DNA of 33,198 bases from contig NZ_WUWM01000050.1 in the NCBI RefSeq assembly GCF_009846885.1, positions 1 through 33,198 on the forward strand, written 5' to 3'. Positions 31,043 through 33,198 of the stretch are shown here, piece by piece (the first letter of the stretch is position 1; each line of letters opens with the position of its first letter). The notes under the pieces are model-generated. The model did no database searches, had not been told where the DNA came from, and worked only from the letters and a program-made list of their open reading frames with translations. The position numbers and the translations under genes are program-made. This DNA comes from Paenibacillus puerhi (GTDB lineage Bacteria; Bacillota; Bacilli; Paenibacillales; NBRC-103111).

Positions 31043-32766
31043 AAACAAAATTATTAATAAACAAACTATTTGCATATTCAGAAAGTAAAAACAAATATTT
31101 TTACACAGAGTTTGATCAAGGAATAAACATTATTTATGGAAAAAATACATCAGGAAAAAGCACAGTTTTTCAGATGCTATTATATACTTTGGGTATAAAT
31201 GATAATAATGACCACTTAAAAGAAATTATTGAAGAAGGTGCTTTTTTAAGGATAGACTTTCAAGTAATTAACAATCGAGAAAGTGAAAAAGTTACTTTTG
31301 TTAGAGATGATGAAACCATATTCATTAAAAGGGTTGATAAACCTATTATGAGGTTTAATGGTATTAGAGCGAATCAGTCTGCCGAACATATTAAACTTAA
31401 AGAGTACCTCCATGAGTTATTTAATTTCTCACTTAAATTAGAGAATAAGGAGGGGTACAAAGCTGCTCCAATCGAAGCAATGTTTTTGCCTTATTATATA
31501 CCACAGTCAGTAGGGTGGGTATACCTTAGAAAATCCTTTAGCAGTTTTGAGTATTATAAAAATCTTAAAGAAGACTATCTTGACTATTATTTAGGAATTG
31601 AATCGCTTGTTGATAGGGATAGGAAGCAGGAATTGGAAAGGAAATTAAAAAGTAAAGAAGATGAAATTAAATTTTATATAAATTTAGAAAAAAATAATGA
31701 AGAGCTCCAAATTACAAAACTAGTTGATGAAGAATTTGTTGAAGAGTCATTAGAATATATTAAGTTACACAGTGATAATCAGGTGCTTTTAAATGAAAAT
31801 GAACAAGAATATATATCTAAATGTAATGAGCAGAGCTATTATAAAGAACGGTTATCTTTACTTCGTAAGGTATCAAGACATCACAAGAAACAAAACCCTT
31901 TAGAGGGAGCATGTCCTGCTTGTGATCAAGAACTTTCATTTAGTATTACTTCGTCATACAAGTATTTCCAAGAAGAGAATGACACTGAGGCAGAAATGGT
32001 AAAATGTAAAGAGATGATAAAGAAGCTGCAAGGGGAAATTAATTCTCTGGGAAAACTTATAAATGCTCGTAAAGAAAATAACTTAAAAACATATGGAATA
32101 TTAAAAAGATATTTTAATCATAATATTTCTTTTGATAGTTGGTTGGATAATAAAGTAAATATACAGTTAATTCATGATATTAAATATAAACTTGGGGTAT
32201 TAAGTACTGAAAAAATTACTATAGAGAATAGCCTCAAAGGGTTTAAAACAGAAGAAGAAGTTCAAAAATCCAGATTATCCAAAAGTAAAGAATTTGAGCG
32301 TATATTCCTATCTTATATTGATGATTTAGGTGTAAAGGCCTTAAAAGAAGATAGATATATATCATTATATAACATTTCAGCGTTTCCATCTCAAGGGGTT
32401 GAACTTCATAAAACAGTACTTGCATATAACTTTGCTTTAAATAAATTAATAGAGAAGACTGATGGTATACATCGTTTTCCCTTTATGCTCGATGCAATTT
32501 TTAAGGAAGATATAGAGCAATCAAATAAAAATGCTATTGTTGAGTTTATTGGGAAAAATAAACCTAACGATACTCAATTAATACTATCAATAGCAGAAAC
32601 TAAAGAAAATGAAAAAAACATAAATGAATATAATAAGAAGTATTTTAATGGAAGGGCTAAATTGATCTGTATAGGAGAAGGGGTTAGAGAACGTGCTTTT
32701 TTAACTCACTATGATGGTAGCATGGAAAATTATTTGGATGAAACTCTGAATATTATTAATTCATAA
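31039..32766 (+). CDS. lmuB: Lamassu LmuB: SMC/Rad50-like ATPase
   Basis: The product has 575 residues from the ATG at 31039, which overlaps the lmuA stop; AAGGGGA precedes it. Walker A is GKNTSGKS (34-41). Two coiled-coil arms (~190-285 and ~305-420) flank a zinc-hook-like CPAC (Cys292, Cys295). Walker B is FPFMLDAIF with Asp485. The usual ABC signature LSGGE is replaced by a SQGVELHKTVLAYNFAL segment, common in short defence SMCs. It probably detects DNA ends or structures of invading DNA and licenses the LmuA nuclease. No LmuC gene is seen between or after the pair, so this is the two-gene form. Confidence 0.88.
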   Translation: MKTKLLINKLFAYSESKNKYFYTEFDQGINIIYGKNTSGKSTVFQMLLYTLGINDNNDHLKEIIEEGAFLRIDFQVINNRESEKVTFVRDDETIFIKRVDKPIMRFNGIRANQSAEHIKLKEYLHELFNFSLKLENKEGYKAAPIEAMFLPYYIPQSVGWVYLRKSFSSFEYYKNLKEDYLDYYLGIESLVDRDRKQELERKLKSKEDEIKFYINLEKNNEELQITKLVDEEFVEESLEYIKLHSDNQVLLNENEQEYISKCNEQSYYKERLSLLRKVSRHHKKQNPLEGACPACDQELSFSITSSYKYFQEENDTEAEMVKCKEMIKKLQGEINSLGKLINARKENNLKTYGILKRYFNHNISFDSWLDNKVNIQLIHDIKYKLGVLSTEKITIENSLKGFKTEEEVQKSRLSKSKEFERIFLSYIDDLGVKALKEDRYISLYNISAFPSQGVELHKTVLAYNFALNKLIEKTDGIHRFPFMLDAIFKEDIEQSNKNAIVEFIGKNKPNDTQLILSIAETKENEKNINEYNKKYFNGRAKLICIGEGVRERAFLTHYDGSMENYLDETLNIINS

Positions 32767-32920
32767 AATGAATTTGGCTGGGATCAAAGATGGGATGGTA
32801 GTGGTCAAGCAGTTTAAGGATTTTATATCTGGGTAAAATAAACCCGCCCGCCTTCTGCGGGAAAAGGGCTACTTTTAAAAAAGAATCACAAAAAGCTCTG
32901 TACAACATTTGTCCTAAATG
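32767..32920. other. intergenic stretch after lmuB
   Basis: A short stem, CCCGC-CTTCT-GCGGG, follows lmuB near 32850, but without a T run, so termination there is weak. No gene was recognised. Confidence 0.35.
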
Positions 32921-33033
32921 ACTGAAAACAGTATGCTTCGTTATCCCTGTGCATCTGAAATATGGTGCGTTGTTGCACGTCAGAATTGATTTTTCGGTAG
33001 TGCACCACTGTGCAACAAAAACCACTTTTCAGT
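32921..33033. repeat. nested inverted-repeat element
   Basis: ACTGAAAA (32921-32928) pairs with TTTTCAGT (33026-33033) as outer arms. GTTGCAC (32972-32978) pairs with GTGCAAC (33010-33016) inside, with a further GTGCAC. It has the size and form of a small MITE- or REP-like intergenic element. A minus-strand 89-codon frame through it has no ribosome binding site. Confidence 0.55.
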
Positions 33034-33140
33034 AAGTGTGCGGAATGACACTGTAATGCTTTTTACTTATGGTAAGCGTCTAACAAGAAGGTGTATTCCA
33101 ACTCAGTCTAGATTTTGAGACAATTCCGTTAGAGTAGTCG

Positions 33141-33174
33141 TTGGAGTTTTTCGACTCTACTCGAAAAACTCTAA
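33141..33174. repeat. 14-bp hairpin near the window end
   Basis: TTGGAGTTTTTCGA (33141-33154) pairs with TCGAAAAACTCTAA (33161-33174) with one G-U and the loop CTCTAC. CCGTTAGAG (33127-33135) can alternatively pair with CTCTAATGG. No T run follows. It may be the end structure of an element lying to the right. Confidence 0.6.
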
Positions 33175-33198
33175 TGGGAGTGTGTCCAATTGCAAACT

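Noticed and set aside
32756..33025. Minus-strand 89-codon frame after lmuB
   Set aside because: It runs through the nested inverted repeat, with no ribosome binding site.
29134..33033. tRNA-type attachment site pair (attL/attR) bounding the defence genes
   Set aside because: The 3' end of the tRNA-like sequence does not recur to the right within the window, and no integrase gene is seen.

Overview
The window looks like a chromosomal segment of a Paenibacillus-type Gram-positive bacterium. The basis is strong AGGAGG-type ribosome binding sites, a YesM/YesN-like sensor/AraC-regulator pair beside a sugar ABC transporter, an exact CtsR-type heat-shock operator, a cytoplasmic GH31 enzyme paired with an AraC regulator, and small intergenic palindromic repeats. 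Most of the window is moderately GC-rich. The last ~3.5 kb is strikingly AT-rich and looks acquired. The genus is an inference; there is no rRNA or housekeeping marker to fix it.

Layout. (1) 1-1300: the 5' part of an IS110-family transposase gene on the minus strand, its upstream non-coding end, and a single inverted copy of an intergenic repeat. (2) 1343-2137: an acidic-linker protein of unknown function. (3) 2243-13770: a glycan-use locus. It holds a formylglycine-type sulfatase, a divergent MFS transporter, then an ABC transporter (two permeases), a cytoplasmic NagZ-like GH3 glycosidase, the substrate-binding lipoprotein, a sensor kinase and an AraC-type response regulator. The three transcription units (sulfatase, MFS, ABC operon) share one promoter-proximal motif at nearly constant distance from the -10, so they probably form one regulon of the local two-component system. 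No ABC ATPase is encoded, so a shared MsmX-type ATPase is expected. (4) 14034-15724: Hsp20 and a DnaJ/CbpA-like protein with a CtsR box. (5) 15725-16884: about 1.1 kb without convincing genes, holding a degenerate GC-rich repeat tract and a 104-bp tandem array whose unit also occurs inverted near position 900. (6) 16885-22582: a nuclease-like/HTH protein, a membrane protein with an XRE regulator, a DUF4386 protein, an AlkD-like DNA glycosylase, a TIM-barrel sugar-phosphate isomerase-like protein, and an aldo/keto reductase with its MerR regulator and a classic 19-bp-spacer promoter. (7) 22822-24627: a stand-alone flagellin with a large variable domain. (8) 24697-27790: AraC regulator and divergent GH31 glycosidase. 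(9) 28237-28800: a RibD/DHFR-like reductase.

(10) 28865-33198: an island-like junction and cargo. It contains tRNA-like sequences, including one that folds as tRNA-Ala(GGC) with defects, two identical terminators, and a two-gene Lamassu-type anti-phage system (Cap4/DUF4297 nuclease lmuA plus SMC-like ATPase lmuB) preceded by a tiny ORF. Nested inverted repeats follow the pair. The Lamassu pair is the clearest special biological system. The shared-promoter glycan regulon, the 104-bp repeat family and the odd tRNA-like cluster are the less described features.
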